Shown: in pieces, positions 61,879 through 64,000 of the stretch | How the letters are laid out: each line of letters begins with the position of its first letter | How positions within the stretch are numbered: the first letter of the stretch is position 1 | NCBI GenBank assembly: GCA_949775045.1 | Contig: OX459095.1 | Span: 32,250,564-32,314,563 of the forward strand | DNA from: Metridium senile | Taxonomy: Eukaryota > Cnidaria > Anthozoa > Actiniaria > Metridiidae | Direction: 5' to 3' | DNA: 64,000 nucleotides | Program-made: the position numbers and the translations under genes | The notes under the pieces: model-generated | The model's input: the letters and a program-made list of their open reading frames with translations, nothing else | Databases searched by the model: none | Told to the model about the DNA's origin: nothing

Positions 61879-63871
61879 CCGAATCCCATTTCCCAGTTTA
61901 TATTTGGACCAAATCCCAGTCGAAAATCACATAATCCCATCAGTTTTGCTCAAGTTTTTTGCTCAATCCCATTCCCATTTTCTTTTGTTCTTTTATTTGT
62001 AAATCCCAGTCCCAGTGCATCCAATCCCATTTTCCCAGTCAAAAATAAGGCCAATCCCAGCTCCTATTTTACCCCTTCAGGACCTTCTTGTAACTATACG
62101 GTCGAAAAACGTTCGCTTGAAGTTCGTAGAATGTTAAAACTGCTTTTGTTTTCTTCTAGTTTTCTTCCTACTGTACAAAAGGATAAAACCCAACCAGGAA
62201 AGCCCAAGAACAATGTTACAATTGCTGAACCAAGTGACGTCACAGAACCAATGCTTCCTGAACCTTCAGTCGAGTCAGTTGCACCAGTCGACTTGGCTCT
62301 CGGTAAACAACAATCTGTTGAACTGAGAGACTCTGGAAGTGAAGAACCAACCCAGAGTTCAACAGTTTCGATTGATGCCCAAGAGCACAAGGATGCACTG
62401 GAACCAGCAACGCCGGAGGAAACCCCTGCCAATATCACAGTAGTTGATGCTGTCGCACCGTCTAATGAGACACAGGTTGAAGAACCAAGCGAAAAAGCAG
62501 AGCCACATATTGACTCTACGCCTTCGAATGCTACAATGCCAGAAAACGCAACCAACGACCAAGCCGAGAAAACAGAGCAATCCTTCATGGAAGCTCTTAA
62601 TCCGTTCAAAGGGAATGCTACTGATGAACTGCCTTTATCTGGACAAGCAAGCACTGGAATAAGGAAGATGGACCCTAATACTGTTAGAACAGCAAGCAGC
62701 AGTAAAAGGCATGACTTGGGAGATAACGTAGAGCAAGATTTATCTGCTTTGGAAGAAATGCCCGTTTCTACTGAATCTAATGCCCCTCCTGTAGAAGAAA
62801 AGACAATTCACAAGCCACACAACGATGTAGCTTTGGATGCTATCGACAGTATTGAGAAGAAAGTTAAAAAGACCGCTGCAAGCCAGGTTAAACTGCCAGG
62901 TCCTCGTCTGGATGAAATGCCACCTCGATTAGATACCAGTCCCATGGTTCGACGTCGGCCGCTCCTCATCAGACCTAGGCCAAGGCCAGTGTACATAAGA
63001 CCAAAGCCTAAAATCTGCCCACCTTGTCGTAAGTATACTTTTCAAAAATGATTTAATAATAATATTCAAAATAGATTGTTTATGGCCTTTCTACTGCATT
63101 ACTTTTTTTACGTCGCTGAAAATTTATATTTCAAAATTATTGATACACCTACTTGCCGTAAGGTTGTCATACAAAAATATACATTTGTTATAAAGAAAAT
63201 AGAACATTTGTGATTTAGTACGATAGGAATTGATTAAAAGACAAAAGAAGATCACTCAAGCTGAACTCTCTCTTTTGTCTTAAAATTAATTCCTTTCGCA
63301 CAAAATCACAAATGTTCTATTTTCTTTGACAAATGTTCTATTTTGTATGACAACCTTACTGCAAGTAGGTGTATATCTTTTATTCTTTTTTGTTTCTCAT
63401 TTAATGAACTTTTGTATGTTGAATTTTTTTTAAAAGACTGAAAATTAAAAGAGAGATTTCACAAATCTTTAACTTGTGCGCGCGCGCGTCGTGGCCTCGT
63501 TTTGATGCGAGTTTTGGCGGGAATTTGGATTTAGCTCGGTTCATTATCAACATCAACATTTTCCTTCTCTAAAACAACCCTGTTGTAAGTCTTCCCCATT
63601 CATTTCTATCAGTTATAGGTAAGAATCATTTACTGTTACAGATCTGTTTGTGTTAGTTTCTCAAAAAGATATTCATTAGTAATTATGGCATAAAAAAATG
63701 TCATAATTTGCGAGCCGAGCTGTTACAACTTGGACACTTGGAGTTCAGCAAAACGTTGTTGAAGAGTTTCGTACGGCAAGCCATTCAAATGCATAAACTT
63801 AACAAATAGGTTTCCATAATTATTTGGCTCTCTCTCCGTCTACAGGACTCAGTCAACGTAATTCTGAATAG
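59209..63871 (+). CDS. Secreted GCW-domain protein with Arg/Pro-rich tail (7 exons, 503 aa)
   Basis: Exons: 59209-59326, 59927-59995, 60190-60336, 61084-61326, 61648-61687, 62160-63028 and a probable last exon 63846-63871 (RLSQRNSE, stop). All phases agree; the last exon is supported only by a pyrimidine-rich acceptor and frame. Residues 1 to about 19 are a signal peptide (LLGCLLIIAIIVEG), followed by a possible QKR cleavage site near 36. Residues 40-75 contain CCPQGMYCAG and PPCDHGMA; 75-111 are Pro-rich. Residues about 112-205 hold a domain beginning IGCWRDTWNRAIP and ending GGPWGNEVYT, of a type I recall from cnidarian secreted and skeletal-matrix proteins. Residues 206-440 are acidic with six N-glycosylation sequons. 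The tail (from about 469) is RRRPLLIRPRPRP and similar, ending ICPPC. The function is unknown. The start at 59209 is chosen because an earlier ATG at 59193 is out of frame. Confidence 0.75.
59452..59712. mobile_element. MITE of the CTAGTACCGCTGTAC family, duplicated left end
   Basis: The left end occurs twice (59452 and about 59548, both TTCCACGTTATCTA), then the right end GTACAGCGGTGCTAGATAAC and CATGAAACTGGAG. It lies in intron 1 of the GCW gene. Confidence 0.65.
60845..61020 (+). repeat. (ATC)n microsatellite
   Basis: CATCATCAC and CATCATGAC units followed by pure CAT runs, in intron 3 of the GCW gene. The His-rich, Ile-rich and Met-rich open frames over it are artefacts. Confidence 0.92.
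61833..62092. mobile_element. Repeat with GGACCTGAAGGGG ends and poly-G run
   Basis: GTAAGAGGGACCTGAAGGGG at the left mirrors CCCCTTCAGGACCTTCTTGT at the right. An uninterrupted G run of about 28 (61849-61877) is followed by CCCATTTCCCAGTTTATATT-type sequence. A second copy without the left end is at 505-696. Confidence 0.65.
63142..63376. mobile_element. MITE with 70-bp TIR in last intron of GCW gene
   Basis: GATACACCTACTTGCCGTAA and AAAATAGAACATTTGTGATT are mirrored by AATCACAAATGTTCTATTTT and GCAAGTAGGTGTATATC. Confidence 0.7.
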
Positions 63872-64000
63872 AAACAACAAATAAGCGAATAATTTACATG
63901 TTTATATGAAAAAGTTCCTCAAATTCAAATATTATTTATAGAAAACTATGGGACTTTTATAGGTTGCAGTTTCATTATTTTGACCTTCACTAAATTTCCA

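Noticed and set aside
62094..62654. 186-codon minus-strand open frame
   Set aside because: Antisense shadow of the acidic exon 62160-63028, whose sense strand has consistent splice sites and phase.

Overview
This is a metazoan, intron-rich, AT-rich genomic window crowded with small transposable elements. The actins, a citron-type kinase, von Willebrand A (vWA) repeats and a secreted protein with a GCW-type domain fit an early-branching animal, most likely a cnidarian. That placement is inferred from gene content and style, not proven. I found no bacterial operons, CRISPR arrays or viral genes. Exons were built by hand from open frames, GT-AG (in one case GC-AG) borders and phase bookkeeping. 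The joined lengths of every multi-exon model agree in frame. Individual borders may still be off by a base or two.

Layout. Positions 1-22019 (+) hold the last 33 exons of a citron Rho-interacting kinase orthologue: coiled coil, C1, PH, CNH and a basic tail. The kinase domain lies upstream of the window. Positions 24138-41215 (+) hold a 10-exon secreted protein with two vWA domains. Its 4.2-kb intron 6 contains a single-exon cytosolic sulfotransferase (33454-34368) broken by one in-frame TGA. Two actin genes follow head to head, 43919-46057 (-) and 48284-52160 (+). Each has three coding exons with introns at identical codon positions, and CArG-type (SRF) boxes lie in and between them. A tRNA-Asn(GTT) is at 52901-52974 (-). 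Positions 52975-59208 hold no gene I can support. Positions 59209-63871 (+) hold a seven-exon secreted protein with a Cys-rich segment, a GCW-type domain, an acidic glycosylatable region and an Arg/Pro-rich tail.

Introns and spacers are packed with short inverted-repeat elements (at least 15 families), one 732-bp Mutator-like element with a target duplication, three copies of a tRNA-derived SINE, and a family with hammerhead-like motifs (possibly Penelope-related). There are also minisatellites of 20, 28/30, 30, 56, about 106 and 111 bp, and many microsatellites.

No system here is certainly novel. The points most worth a second look are the Arg/Pro-rich tail of the last gene, the two tandem duplications across exon borders in the vWA gene, the nested and broken sulfotransferase, a GC-AG intron in citron, the hammerhead-like cores, and the clustered CArG boxes of the actin pair.
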